The position numbers and the translations under genes were made by a program. Shown piece after piece: positions 1 to 8,828 of a stretch of 39,444 nt of DNA (positions are counted from its first letter, which is position 1; the number at the start of each line of letters is the position of its first letter). This DNA comes from an uncultured Collinsella sp. (GTDB lineage: Bacteria > Actinomycetota > Coriobacteriia > Coriobacteriales > Coriobacteriaceae). The stretch covers positions 1-39,444 of the forward strand of contig URUC01000005.1 in assembly GCA_900550965.1 (NCBI GenBank), given 5' to 3'. The notes beneath the pieces were generated by a model. It made no database searches and had not been told where the DNA came from. It saw only the letters and a program-made list of their open reading frames with translations.

Positions 1-79
1 AGCAAACGCTCGACCGGCTCACACACTTTCCCTCAGCCCTTTATCATCCGCGCGGGAGAAAAGCCAGCAAGGATACCGC

Positions 80-171
80 AGGGCCCGCCCCGGGAGGGGT
101 TTCTTCCGAGCGATCCCGCAGCGCGAAGCGCGAGGACCAGCGAGGAAGAAACCCCGCAGGCGGTCGGGCCG
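80..171 (-). repeat. Nested palindromic intergenic element, copy A
   Basis: Arms GGCCCG/CGGGCC enclose GGTTTCTTCC/GGAAGAAACC, which enclose the terminal hairpin GCGCGAAGCGC. The element starts about 20 bp after the P-ATPase stop codon. It shares CCCCGCAGG, ATCCCGCAG and GCGAGGAC with copy B at 8855-8949, while the paired stems differ but still pair. There is no T-run, so a simple intrinsic terminator is unlikely; a structured 3' UTR or a REP-like element fits better. Bases 1-79 hold nothing I can identify. Confidence 0.7.
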
Positions 172-193
172 GTGGGAAGGATGGCCTTTCGAC

Positions 194-2875
194 CTACTCC
201 TTCTCGACCGCGCGCATGATCGCCTTGTAGATCTCCATCAGCGGGATGATCAGGAAGGCCAGGCCCAGGGCAGCGACAACGCCCTTGAGCTCAAGCGTCA
301 CGGGGCCAAAGAACATCTCGGCAAGCGTCGGCTGCACGGTCACGATCACCGTCAGCACCAGTGCCAGCGCGGCGGAAGCCCACAGCCACTTGTTCTGCTT
401 CTTCATGGTGAACAGCGACGCACGACGGCTGCGCATATTGAAGCAGTGGAAAATTTCGACCATGTTGAGCGTGATGAACGCCATCATCACGCCTTCCTCG
501 TCGGCATTGCCGGCGATCATATCGGCGATGTGGATGTAGCCCATGTCAAAGTACACGCCCACAAAGAAGCTCGCCAGCACCAGCGCGGTGATGATTAGGC
601 CCTGGACCACGCAGTCCAGACCCATATGTCCGGCAAAGACACCGTCCTTGGCGTTGCGCGGCTTGCGCTTCATGATGTCGCCCTCGGCATCCTCCATGCC
701 CAGCGCGAGCGCGGGGAAGCAGTCGGTGACCAGGTTCACCCACAGCAGCTGCACCGGCTGGAAGATGGTAAAGCCGATGAGCGTGGCGATAAACACCGAG
801 AACACCTCGGCAAGGTTGGCCGAAAGCAGGAACTGGATGACCTTGCGGATGTTGTCGTAGATGCGACGACCCTCTTCGCAGGCGCCGATGATGGTAGCGA
901 AGTTGTCGTCGGCGAGCACCATGTCGGCGACGTTCTTGGTGACGTCGGTACCAGTAATGCCCATGCCCACGCCGATGTCGGCGCGCTTGATGGACGGGGC
1001 GTCGTTGACGCCGTCGCCCGTCATGGCCACGATCTGGTCGCGCGACTTCCAAGCCTCGACGATGCGTGTCTTGTGCTCGGGTTGGACGCGGGCGTACACG
1101 CCGTAGTCCTCGATGTGCGCGTCGAGTTCCTCGTCGCTCATGCGATCGAGGTCGGCACCGGTGATGGCATGGCTGCGATCGGTGACGATGCCCAGCTGCT
1201 TGGCGATGGCCACGGCGGTGTCGATGTGGTCGCCCGTGATCATGACGGTGCGAATACCGGCATCGTGCGCCTCGCGGATGGCGTCGGCGACCTCGGGACG
1301 AACCGGGTCGATCATGCCGGACAGGCCGCAGAAGACCAGGTCGTGCTCGAGCGCGGCGGGACTACAGTCGGCCGGGACCTCGGTGTAGGTGCGGCTTGCC
1401 AGCGCCAGCACGCGCAGGGCCTCGTCGGCCATGGCCTTGTTGGCGGCCACGAGCTCGGCACGACGCTCCTCGGTCAGGGGTACGACCTTATCGCCCTCGT
1501 AGATATGGGTGCACAGGCCGATCACCACGTCGGGCGCGCCCTTGGTGTACTGCTCATACTCGCCGTCAAGGGTCTCGACGACCACGGACATCATCTTGCG
1601 GCCCGAGTCAAACGGGGCCTCGCCCACGCGCGGGTGCTCGGCAGTCAGGCCAGTGAGGCCCGCCTTGCCGGCGTCGTTGACGAGCGCGCACTCAGTCGGC
1701 TCACCCACGGCCTCGCCCAGCTCCTCGTCCCACTGAGCATCGGAGCACAGCGCCATGCCGGCCAGGAACTTCTCCTTGGGCGCAGCGAGCTCGTGCTTGA
1801 CGACGGTCATCTTGTTCTGGGTAAGGGTACCGGTCTTGTCGGAGCAGATGGTCTGCGTGCAGCCAAGGGTCTCGACGGCAGAGAGCTTGCGGATAATCGC
1901 CTGGCGCTTGGCCATCTTGGTCACGCCAAGCGAAAGGACGATGGTCACGACGGCAACCAGGCCCTCGGGGATGGCGGCGACGGCGAGCGAGACGGCAACC
2001 ATAAAGGTGTCGAGCAGGGCAGTCGGATCGGTAAGGACGTTGCCCACGCCGTGGCGGAGGATGTCAACGCCAAAGATCACGACGCAGATGACGATCACCA
2101 TGATGGTGAGGATGCGGCTGAGCTCGGCGAGCTTCACCTGCAGCGGCGTGAGCTCTTCCTTGGCCTCGGCCAGGGCGCCGGCGATCTTGCCCATCTCGGT
2201 GTTCATGCCGGTGCCGACCACGACGGCGCGACCACGGCCGTACACGACGGTGGAGCCCATATAGCACATGTTCTTACGGTCGCCGAGCGGCACGTCATCG
2301 GTGCCCGCGGCGAGCTCGATCACGTTGGCGTGCTTCTCTACGGGCACGGACTCGCCGGTGAGCGCGGCCTCTTCGATCTTCATCGTGGCGCTCTCGAGCA
2401 CGCGGCAGTCGGCCGGGACGGAGTCGCCCGCCTCGAGCATGATCACGTCGCCGGGCACGAGCTCGGCGCTCGGCAGGTGCACGAGCTTGCCGTCGCGCAG
2501 CACCTTGGACTGCGCCGCACTCATCTCCTGCAGGGCCTCGAGGGCCTCCTCGCTCTTGGCTTCCTGGACCACGCCCAGCACCGAGTTGACGATAACGACG
2601 AACATGATGATGGCAACATCGGCAAAGTCGGGCTCGCCCTTGACCATGCCCGTGAGCGCACTGATGACGGCGGCAACGATCAGCATGATGACCATGGGGT
2701 CGGCCATCTGCTCAAAGAAGCGCTTCCACAGCGGCGTCTTCTCGGCTTCCTCGAGCTTGTTAGGGCCTGTCTTGGCGAGGCGCGAAGACGCCTCGTCGTT
2801 GCTCAGGCCGAGGTTCTCATCGACACCTTGGTCGCTGAGCACCTCCGCCGCGGCGGACAGGTATTCCTTTTGCAT
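194..2875 (-). CDS. Ca2+-transporting P-type ATPase (type IIA/IIB)
   Basis: An 893-residue cation pump that would export Ca2+ at the cell membrane. N-terminal cation-ATPase domain at about 10-70, actuator TGES at 173-176, PEGL in M4 near 303, phosphorylation motif DKTGT with Asp346, and the hinge TGDGVNDAP. The membrane segments keep the Ca2+ ligand pattern of SERCA-type pumps: NLAE in M5, NLVTD in M6 and an acidic residue in NMVEIF of M8. This suggests both Ca2+ sites could be present, which is inference. Full length. The ATG is preceded by AGGAGGGG at 9-bp spacing. That ribosome binding site sits inside a leader hairpin (see 2886-2939). No partner gene is adjacent; transport of another divalent cation is not excluded. 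Confidence 0.93.
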   Translation of the reverse strand: MQKEYLSAAAEVLSDQGVDENLGLSNDEASSRLAKTGPNKLEEAEKTPLWKRFFEQMADPMVIMLIVAAVISALTGMVKGEPDFADVAIIMFVVIVNSVLGVVQEAKSEEALEALQEMSAAQSKVLRDGKLVHLPSAELVPGDVIMLEAGDSVPADCRVLESATMKIEEAALTGESVPVEKHANVIELAAGTDDVPLGDRKNMCYMGSTVVYGRGRAVVVGTGMNTEMGKIAGALAEAKEELTPLQVKLAELSRILTIMVIVICVVIFGVDILRHGVGNVLTDPTALLDTFMVAVSLAVAAIPEGLVAVVTIVLSLGVTKMAKRQAIIRKLSAVETLGCTQTICSDKTGTLTQNKMTVVKHELAAPKEKFLAGMALCSDAQWDEELGEAVGEPTECALVNDAGKAGLTGLTAEHPRVGEAPFDSGRKMMSVVVETLDGEYEQYTKGAPDVVIGLCTHIYEGDKVVPLTEERRAELVAANKAMADEALRVLALASRTYTEVPADCSPAALEHDLVFCGLSGMIDPVRPEVADAIREAHDAGIRTVMITGDHIDTAVAIAKQLGIVTDRSHAITGADLDRMSDEELDAHIEDYGVYARVQPEHKTRIVEAWKSRDQIVAMTGDGVNDAPSIKRADIGVGMGITGTDVTKNVADMVLADDNFATIIGACEEGRRIYDNIRKVIQFLLSANLAEVFSVFIATLIGFTIFQPVQLLWVNLVTDCFPALALGMEDAEGDIMKRKPRNAKDGVFAGHMGLDCVVQGLIITALVLASFFVGVYFDMGYIHIADMIAGNADEEGVMMAFITLNMVEIFHCFNMRSRRASLFTMKKQNKWLWASAALALVLTVIVTVQPTLAEMFFGPVTLELKGVVAALGLAFLIIPLMEIYKAIMRAVEKE

Positions 2876-2885
2876 ATAGAGTCCC

Positions 2886-2939
2886 CTCCTGGGATTCGGG
2901 CCACTCAGCAGATTGATGCCCGATCATAATTCCCAGGAG
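2886..2939 (-). promoter_or_regulatory. Leader hairpin sequestering the P-ATPase ribosome binding site
   Basis: In the mRNA sense, CTCCTGGGA (2931-2939) pairs perfectly with TCCCAGGAG (2886-2894), and an inner stem CGGGC/GCCCG sits at 2918-2922 and 2897-2901. The 3' arm contains most of the AGGAGG Shine-Dalgarno (2885-2890), so folding would hide the start site. This is a candidate cis-regulatory RNA; I match it to no known riboswitch class. Confidence 0.5.
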
Positions 2940-3248
2940 AAGAGCAAGGGCTCATCAAGGCTACCGTGCTGAGCGGCAGTTGATAGTGGAGCTATGGTAC
3001 CCCAAAGCGACGCGTCTAGCCAAAACAATCGGTTTGGAAATATGGTCCGCACGCAACGGTGCAGACCGTGTGATGCTCAACATTGGTAAAACGTTTTTTC
3101 TTCGGCACATCGCCAAACTGACATATCTCCCAGATAGCAGCGGTTGGAGTGGTTGGTAAAGATTTTTCATATACCGTTTTTCCCGCAAAAAATGAACTTC
3201 CATTTCGGCATACGGTCGATTTTTTGGGGTATTCGGTCGGCATTTCGT
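2940..3248. other. Intergenic region between divergent P-ATPase and pyk
   Basis: About 300 bp without a credible gene. It is more AT-rich than its flanks and should hold the P-ATPase promoter and upstream control of pyk. I see no further clear site apart from the pyk -10 listed separately. Confidence 0.4.
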
Positions 3249-3254
3249 TATAAT
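3224..3254 (+). promoter_or_regulatory. Probable pyk promoter
   Basis: A perfect TATAAT -10 lies at 3249-3254. The best -35 is poor (TTGGGG at 3224-3229, 19-bp spacing). The leader to the pyk start would be about 55 nt. Confidence 0.5.
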
Positions 3255-3317
3255 CATCTCGGTTTTATTTCTTATGGTTTATCTATCAGCGCAAGACGAT
3301 GTCAGATGGAGGTCTGA

Positions 3318-4778
3318 ATGTACAAGCGCACTAAGATTGTATGCACCATGGGTCCCGCCTGCGATAGCGACGAGACCATCCGCGAGATGATCAAGGCGGG
3401 CATGAACGTCGCCCGTTTTAACTTCTCGCACGGCTCCTACGACGAGCACCACGGTCGCATCGAGCGCGTCCGCCGTATTTCCAAGGAGCTCGGTCTGCCT
3501 GTCGGCATCCTGCTCGACACCAAGGGCCCCGAGGTCCGCACCGGCCTTCTGGTCGACGGCAAGAAGGTTGCCGTCAAGACCGGCGATAAGATCGTCGTCA
3601 CCGCTCAGCCCACGTCCGAGGATTTCCACGGCACCGCTGAGCACATCTCCCTCGACTACCTGGCTCTGCCTTCCGAGGTCGAGAAGGGCTCCCTCATCCT
3701 GATCGATGACGGCCTGGTTGCCCTCGAGGTCGAGTCCGTCAGTGGCCAGGACATGACCTGCGTCGTTAAGAACGACGGCCTGATCGGCGAGCGCAAGGGC
3801 GTCAACATGCCCAACGTCAACATCTCGCTGCCCGCCATCACCGAGCGCGATCGTCAGGACATCCTCTTTGGCCTGACCGAGAACATCGACTACATCGCCG
3901 CTTCCTTCATCCGTGACGGCGAGTCCGTCCGCGGCATCCGCGAGCTTTGCCGCGAGAACGGCGGCGAGCACGTGACGATCTTCCCGAAGATCGAGTGCGC
4001 CTTGGGCGTCGAGAACTTCGACGAGATTCTCGAGGCTTCCGACGGCATCATGGTCGCCCGTGGCGACCTGGGCATCGAGATCAAGCCCGAGCTCGTTCCG
4101 CACATCCAGAAGGAGATCATCGCCAAGTGCAACGCGGCCTACAAGCCCGTTATCACCGCTACGCAGATGCTCGACTCCATGCAGCAGAACCCGCGCCCGA
4201 CGCGCGCCGAGGTTGCCGACGTTGCTAACGCCATTTATGACGGCACCGACGCCGTCATGCTGTCCGGCGAGTCCGCTGCCGGTAAGTACCCGGTCGAGGC
4301 CGTCAAGATGCAGGCCAGCATTGCTCTCGAGACCGAGAAGTACCTCCCGGCCCACGCTCCGCTCGAGGTTCCGGCCGATGCTCACGGCACCCGCGTCGTC
4401 AACAACGTTGTGGGTATGTCCGCTGTGAACATGGCCACCACCGTTGGCGCCAAGTGCATCACCGTGCCGACGACCACCGGTCGTACCGCTCGCCTGATCT
4501 CGCACTTCCGTCCCAACATGCCGATCTGCGCGTTCTCCCGCCACGAGTGGGCCGTCCAGCAGATGATCATGTACTGGGGCGTTATCCCGCACCAGGCCGA
4601 GATTACCCAGGGTACCGTCAACGGCACGATCGTCAAGGCGATTGAGACCGCTAAGGAGCTCGGCTACGTCGAGGCCGGCGACCTGACCGTCGCCACCGCC
4701 GGCGATCCCCGCATGAGCGTCCAGCTCGAGGACAAGGTCTCCTCGACCAACGTCGCTTACGTCGCTCAGGTGCGCTAA
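3318..4778 (+). CDS. pyk: Pyruvate kinase
   Basis: Makes pyruvate and ATP from phosphoenolpyruvate and ADP, the last step of glycolysis. At 486 residues it is close to the usual bacterial length. It has NFSHGSYDEH near the N-terminus, TKGPEVRTG, the catalytic lysine region FPKIE, and the metal-binding signature MVARGDLGIEI. It lacks the extra C-terminal PEP-utiliser domain of some Gram-positive enzymes. The ATG follows GGAGG at a suitable distance. The gene is monocistronic, with its own promoter and a strong terminator. Codon use is biased to C-ending codons, as expected for a highly expressed gene. Confidence 0.97.
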   Translation: MYKRTKIVCTMGPACDSDETIREMIKAGMNVARFNFSHGSYDEHHGRIERVRRISKELGLPVGILLDTKGPEVRTGLLVDGKKVAVKTGDKIVVTAQPTSEDFHGTAEHISLDYLALPSEVEKGSLILIDDGLVALEVESVSGQDMTCVVKNDGLIGERKGVNMPNVNISLPAITERDRQDILFGLTENIDYIAASFIRDGESVRGIRELCRENGGEHVTIFPKIECALGVENFDEILEASDGIMVARGDLGIEIKPELVPHIQKEIIAKCNAAYKPVITATQMLDSMQQNPRPTRAEVADVANAIYDGTDAVMLSGESAAGKYPVEAVKMQASIALETEKYLPAHAPLEVPADAHGTRVVNNVVGMSAVNMATTVGAKCITVPTTTGRTARLISHFRPNMPICAFSRHEWAVQQMIMYWGVIPHQAEITQGTVNGTIVKAIETAKELGYVEAGDLTVATAGDPRMSVQLEDKVSSTNVAYVAQVR

Positions 4779-4806
4779 ATCGCACTTGCAAGCACACTTG
4801 CATTGC

Positions 4807-4843
4807 AAAGGGCCCGGAAGGCAAAGCCTTCCGGGCCCTTTTT
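4807..4843 (+). terminator. Intrinsic terminator of pyk
   Basis: A perfect 16-bp stem, AAAGGGCCCGGAAGGC paired across an aaa loop, is followed by a run of T. It lies 29 bp after the pyk stop codon. The left arm begins with A residues, so it may also work for the convergent gene on the other strand. Confidence 0.93.
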
Positions 4844-4990
4844 CTGTGCGTCGATGCCTCCCGCACGGCATGACACGCAACCAGCTACTTATGGCATGCT
4901 ATGAAATGTGCAGCTCGTTTGCCGTGTTTACGCCCTGCGACGGGAGCTGTTGGTCGATTGGGATGAGCTGTTCACTGCCGGGCCGGCCAG

Positions 4991-5839
4991 CTAGCAGCTA
5001 GCGATCAGGGGCAGAGCAGGAACACCGGGTGATGCGACGCGGGCGGCAAATCCCGCCTCGGTCAGCTCGATGACCTCGGTAAACGTTGCATCAAAAAACT
5101 CCTCAGTTAGCAGGCGGTATGGCGGATGATCGGGCTCGCCGGGGTTTTCGCGCACGATCTCGTGCATAACGCCAATGGTCTTGAGCACATACTCCTTATG
5201 GATGGGATACTGCCCAAAACGCGTCGCCGCAGTATACAGGCGATCGGTCGCGCGCGGAATCGAAACAATGCCGAGCGTCTTACCAAACCAGTCAAAGTCG
5301 CCTTGCTTTTTAATGCGGAATTCCTCGCACGGCTTGCCGCCGTGCGCCTCCAGGTACTGATTCACGCGCGTATTCCATACGGTATCCGCCACCAGATGCG
5401 ACCAGACGCCCAGCGTCAAATCGAGCAGCGACTGCGCCACGTCACCGGGAGCGAGCGAAAGCTCGCTAGCACCGGGACCGGCAACCGGCTCGGCGTCCTT
5501 GTAGCGTTGGGGATAATGCACCCGATTGAGTCGCTCGCGCTCCTCGGCGATCGAGGTCGCGGCAGCCGGCGTACCAACAGACGCCCCTTTGAGCAGCGGC
5601 GCCACATAGGTATCCCAGAACTCGTGCTCGCGCGGCTTAGGGATAGGCTCGGGGTTTGCAAAGTGCGTAATGCGATACGGAATGGGATCAGCGATACCAG
5701 GGACCATATAGCCCACGAAGATATCCGGAACAACGCAGCCAAACAAAAAGGCATTGCGGTCGCGCACGCTATTGGCAAGCGCGCCGGTGCGCTCCAGCAA
5801 ACGCTCCGTCTGAGCGATATGAATGTTCCAGCTTGGCAT
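4991..5839 (-). CDS. Zinc-dependent phospholipase C-like protein
   Basis: A 282-residue protein resembling the zinc-dependent phospholipase C / S1-P1 nuclease-like family, often called hypothetical in actinobacteria. The N-terminal WNIH, the FGCVVPDI segment, the RITHF histidine and HLVADTVWN (His-x3-Asp) look like metal-ligand positions. There is no signal peptide, so it is probably cytoplasmic and the lipase label describes fold rather than proven activity. I chose the ATG at 5839 (MPSWNIH), preceded by GGGGGTGG; an in-frame ATG lies 12 bp upstream. It is 67 bp downstream of cbiO and may be read through from that operon. Confidence 0.72.
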   Translation of the reverse strand: MPSWNIHIAQTERLLERTGALANSVRDRNAFLFGCVVPDIFVGYMVPGIADPIPYRITHFANPEPIPKPREHEFWDTYVAPLLKGASVGTPAAATSIAEERERLNRVHYPQRYKDAEPVAGPGASELSLAPGDVAQSLLDLTLGVWSHLVADTVWNTRVNQYLEAHGGKPCEEFRIKKQGDFDWFGKTLGIVSIPRATDRLYTAATRFGQYPIHKEYVLKTIGVMHEIVRENPGEPDHPPYRLLTEEFFDATFTEVIELTEAGFAARVASPGVPALPLIASC

Positions 5840-5918
5840 AGCCACCCCCATAAAAACCTGGATAACTATACCATCACGGCAAAGCCGCGCGAGCCGCTAC
5901 GCACGCTCTACGCAGCAA

Positions 5919-6707
5919 CTATTCCGCAGCGCCGCTCTCGGTTCCATACGACGACACCGGCGCCTCGACCACATGGTGATATCGATCGATATAGATGGCG
6001 CGGGCACCCAGGCGTCGTACCAAATCCTGATGGTGCGTGCTCATCAAGACCGTCTTACCGGCAGCAACATAGGCCAGTAGAAAGTTGACCACGATGTCGC
6101 ACGAGTCCTCGTCAAGTCCGTTGGTAGGCTCGTCGAGCACCAGGATATCGGGGTTCATCGACACGACGGCAGCCAGCGCCACGCGCTTCTTTTGCCCGCC
6201 CGAAAGCTGATAGGGCGAGGCATCGACCAGATCGGCAACCTGGAACAGCTCCATTGCATCGCGCACGCGGCGCTCGAGCTCGTCTGCCGGCAGTCCCATC
6301 TGCGCGGGACCAAAAGCAACTTCCTCGCCCACCGTAGCGCAGAACAGCTGGGCGTCGGCATTTTGAAACACAAAACCTACGCGCTGATGAAAACGCTGAG
6401 CGGCCGCGGAATCCTTTAGAAACGCCGCGTCGATCGCGTGCCCGTCAAACAGGTATGCCCCTGCGTCCGCGAGTTCAAGGCCGTTAATAAGACGCATAAT
6501 CGTCGTCTTACCGCAGCCGTTGGGACCGAGCAGGGCAACGAGTTCACCACGATCGATCTGCAGCGACACGCCATCGACAACCGTATGCCCCGCATAGGAG
6601 AACACCACGTCGCGCAGCTCGATGAGCGGCGCGACCTCGGCGCCGCCCGCACCGTTCGTGCCCGCCGCACTATTCATATCGATCGTCAAAATGTCGCCCT
6701 TCCCCAT
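5919..6707 (-). CDS. cbiO: ECF importer ATP-binding protein (CbiO-like)
   Basis: ATPase of an energy-coupling-factor importer for Co2+ or Ni2+. Walker A GPNGCGKTT, Q-loop FVFQNADAQ, signature LSGGQKKR, Walker B ILVLDEP followed by TNGLD, and the switch histidine in STHH are all present. About 262 residues from the ATG at 6707, which has GGGG 6 nt upstream. The open frame runs to 6839, but that extension is rich in Cys and Arg and overlaps cbiQ. It lies 28 bp after cbiQ in the same transcription unit. Confidence 0.92.
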   Translation of the reverse strand: MGKGDILTIDMNSAAGTNGAGGAEVAPLIELRDVVFSYAGHTVVDGVSLQIDRGELVALLGPNGCGKTTIMRLINGLELADAGAYLFDGHAIDAAFLKDSAAAQRFHQRVGFVFQNADAQLFCATVGEEVAFGPAQMGLPADELERRVRDAMELFQVADLVDASPYQLSGGQKKRVALAAVVSMNPDILVLDEPTNGLDEDSCDIVVNFLLAYVAAGKTVLMSTHHQDLVRRLGARAIYIDRYHHVVEAPVSSYGTESGAAE

Positions 6708-6735
6708 TTGCATCCCCAGTCGGAACCAGCAGCGC

Positions 6736-7572
6736 CTACAGCACGGCGCACAACACTGCCAGCAGCGCCACGCCGGCCGCATAGACCGCATCGCGCCAGC
6801 CAAACCTGGCGCGCGCGGCAGCCGGATACGCACCGGCAAAGCCGCGGCAAAGCATAGCCTCGTCCATCGCGCGGCTGCATTCCATCGCCTTGATAAAGGT
6901 CATGCCCATGATACCCGCGATCGAATCGGTACGCGAAAACCCCTCAGGCGCGCGACCCACACTGCGCAGCATGACCGATTCGGTCAGATCATGCGCCGTT
7001 CGGCCCAGCACCTCGATGTGCTTGAGCGCCATATCAAACGTAAAGATGACCTCGTCGGGCAGATGTAGCGTCTTGAGCGCCGCCGACATGCGACTCCAGG
7101 TGAGCGTCCACGAAACGCCCAGCACCAGTGACACGTTAATGAACGTCTTGAGTGCAATCTTGAGCATGGCGCCCGTGGCGGAAGCACCCAGCAGCAGGGC
7201 AGGCAGCGCCAAAACCACGGCAAACCCCGCGGCAGCCAACGCCGGCACAAAGGTAGCGCGCAGCCCGCGTACAGGGCGCACCGCGACCAGTACCAACGCG
7301 GTCGCCGCCATTAGCATCAGGTATAGCGGGCTCTGCGTCAGGCACACGCACAGAACGCAGACGAACATCCCCACCAGGCGCACCGGAGCCGAAACGCAAG
7401 AAAGGGCGCGGTCGACCATCGACCCGCCCTCGTTCGCGCCTCCACCCAGGCGAACCCGCTCAAGCAGGCTCGCCAGGTGCAGGACATTCTTTTGCATTAC
7501 ACGATGCCGAGCCCCCGCGGGCTCGTAACGCTGCTCGACCGCAAGCCAGCTAGGCAGCTCGGCTATTGCCAT
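6736..7572 (-). CDS. cbiQ: ECF importer transmembrane protein (CbiQ-like, T component)
   Basis: Membrane scaffold coupling the ATPase to the substrate-binding protein. About 278 residues with several hydrophobic segments. A cytoplasmic region near the middle contains RMSAALKTLHLP, in the position of the ECF-T coupling helices, and later AMDEAMLCRGF, an A-R-G-like coupling motif (here C-R-G). I chose the ATG at 7572, with GGAAAG 8 nt upstream. The start overlaps the last 23 bases of cbiM, so the genes are translationally coupled. A GTG lies 6 bp further upstream. Confidence 0.88.
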   Translation of the reverse strand: MAIAELPSWLAVEQRYEPAGARHRVMQKNVLHLASLLERVRLGGGANEGGSMVDRALSCVSAPVRLVGMFVCVLCVCLTQSPLYLMLMAATALVLVAVRPVRGLRATFVPALAAAGFAVVLALPALLLGASATGAMLKIALKTFINVSLVLGVSWTLTWSRMSAALKTLHLPDEVIFTFDMALKHIEVLGRTAHDLTESVMLRSVGRAPEGFSRTDSIAGIMGMTFIKAMECSRAMDEAMLCRGFAGAYPAAARARFGWRDAVYAAGVALLAVLCAVL

Positions 7573-8635
7573 GAGCACCGCTTTCCTTGACCGTCAGCGA
7601 GACCAGGCGGAATGCGATGGTGAGCACCGCCACGCCAATCACGCCCGAAAGAATATACATCGCAGCCCGGCCGGCAAAGCCAAGGCCCTGTTCCTCGGAA
7701 TAGGCCTGCAGATAATCGCCCGTGGGCAGGGCATCGGCAAAGGTCGGGGTGTCGAGGCCGACTGAAGCCTGCAGGCTGTCGTCGCCAGCCTCCTGAACGG
7801 CAGTCGCGGCGCCCTCGGCGTCCCACTCGCCCCAGGCGTCACCCGTGGCCAGCAGGCCCAGCGGCGTGGCCACGACAAGCACGGCGACCAGGATGAGCGT
7901 AGGGACCAGCGAGGTCTTCTTGGCGGCAGCGCCCTCGGCAGCAAGCTGGCCATCGACGGCCTCGGGCCCGACGATAACGCTCGGCGCCGTCTTCTTAATG
8001 AAACCGTAGATGGCGGCCGTCGCCACGCCCTCGATCACGCCGGCAACCAGCATATGCGGGATCAACATGGCAGGAATAGCCACGGACAGCGGGAAGGGGC
8101 AGTACAGCGGAGCGCCCGAAGCATTCGTAAAGAGCATGGGCTGAATACCAAACTCGATCGCCGCGCACAGGGCCGCCAGGCACAGGCCGACCCAGCCGCT
8201 TACGATGGCCGAAACCGAGGTGCCCCAGTTCTTGTCGCGCAAACGGCTGTTGAGCGCACGGAACACGATAGCAGCGGCAAACGGCAGCACGAAGGCCATG
8301 TTAAAGCAGTTGGCGCCAAAGGACAGGATACCGCCGTCGCCAAACAGCAGCGCCTGCAACGCCAGCGCGACCGAAACCGCGATGGCCGCGGCCTCCGGGC
8401 CTAGCAGCAGCGCGATGAGCGCGCCGCCGACGGCGTGGCCTGTGGTGCCGCCAGGCAGCGGCACGTTGAACATCATGAGCAGGAAGGAGAACGCGGCGCA
8501 GATGCCCAGGAAAGCCATATGCTCGCGATCGAGCGTGGCGCGCACCTTCTTGATGCAGTGGACCCAAACGGGCACCATCGCCACCGCCATGACGGCATCG
8601 GTCTGCGGGGACAGATAATTATCTGGAATATGCAT
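7550..8635 (-). CDS. cbiM: Cobalt/nickel ECF substrate-specific component, CbiM-PDGLE fusion
   Basis: The S component that binds Co2+ or Ni2+. The protein begins MHIPDNYLSP when read from the ATG at 8635; Met1 and His2 are metal ligands in characterised NikM/CbiM proteins, which supports this start, as does GAGAGAG just upstream. Residues about 1-215 are the CbiM/NikM domain, with GGTTGHAVGG and the FGDGGI loop. Residues about 235-355 match the PDGLE (CbiN/NikN-like) domain, with GLLATGDAWGEW and a final membrane helix. About 361 residues. First gene of cbiMQO. Cobalt versus nickel cannot be decided from sequence; no cobalamin riboswitch is visible. Confidence 0.9.
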   Translation of the reverse strand: MHIPDNYLSPQTDAVMAVAMVPVWVHCIKKVRATLDREHMAFLGICAAFSFLLMMFNVPLPGGTTGHAVGGALIALLLGPEAAAIAVSVALALQALLFGDGGILSFGANCFNMAFVLPFAAAIVFRALNSRLRDKNWGTSVSAIVSGWVGLCLAALCAAIEFGIQPMLFTNASGAPLYCPFPLSVAIPAMLIPHMLVAGVIEGVATAAIYGFIKKTAPSVIVGPEAVDGQLAAEGAAAKKTSLVPTLILVAVLVVATPLGLLATGDAWGEWDAEGAATAVQEAGDDSLQASVGLDTPTFADALPTGDYLQAYSEEQGLGFAGRAAMYILSGVIGVAVLTIAFRLVSLTVKESGAHGNSRAA

Positions 8636-8659
8636 GAGCTCTCTCAATCAGAACGTTGC

Positions 8660-8687
8660 GTGTTACGTTTCCAACAATCCGTAACAC
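8660..8687 (-). promoter_or_regulatory. Inverted repeat in the cbiM leader (possible metal-regulator operator)
   Basis: A perfect 8-bp inverted repeat, GTGTTACG-N12-CGTAACAC, lies between the cbiM -10 and its start codon. Its size and position suit a dimeric repressor; a NikR- or NrtR-type protein would be a guess. Confidence 0.45.
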
Positions 8688-8696
8688 CGACTCTGC

Positions 8697-8725
8697 ATAC
8701 TAACAAAAAGGCGCACCGCCCACAA
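8697..8725 (-). promoter_or_regulatory. Probable cbiMQO promoter
   Basis: On the minus strand TTGTGG (8720-8725) and TAGTAT (8697-8702) are separated by 17 bp. The leader to cbiM would be about 55 nt and includes the inverted repeat at 8660-8687. Confidence 0.55.
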
Positions 8726-8828
8726 CGCAGCACACCCTTGCAATACGTACGTTATTAACCCAGGTCCACACACCGCCCAATAAAGGGCCCATGCACTCCC
8801 AACTTTCCGGTCACCCGGAAGAAGGTGC

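Noticed and set aside
626..2929. 767-residue open frame on the plus strand
   Set aside because: Antisense shadow of the P-ATPase gene: rich in Asp, His and Val, no domain, and codon pattern typical of GC-rich antisense frames.
2961..3257. 98-residue minus-strand frame ahead of pyk
   Set aside because: It covers the pyk promoter region, has no ribosome binding site and no protein-like pattern.
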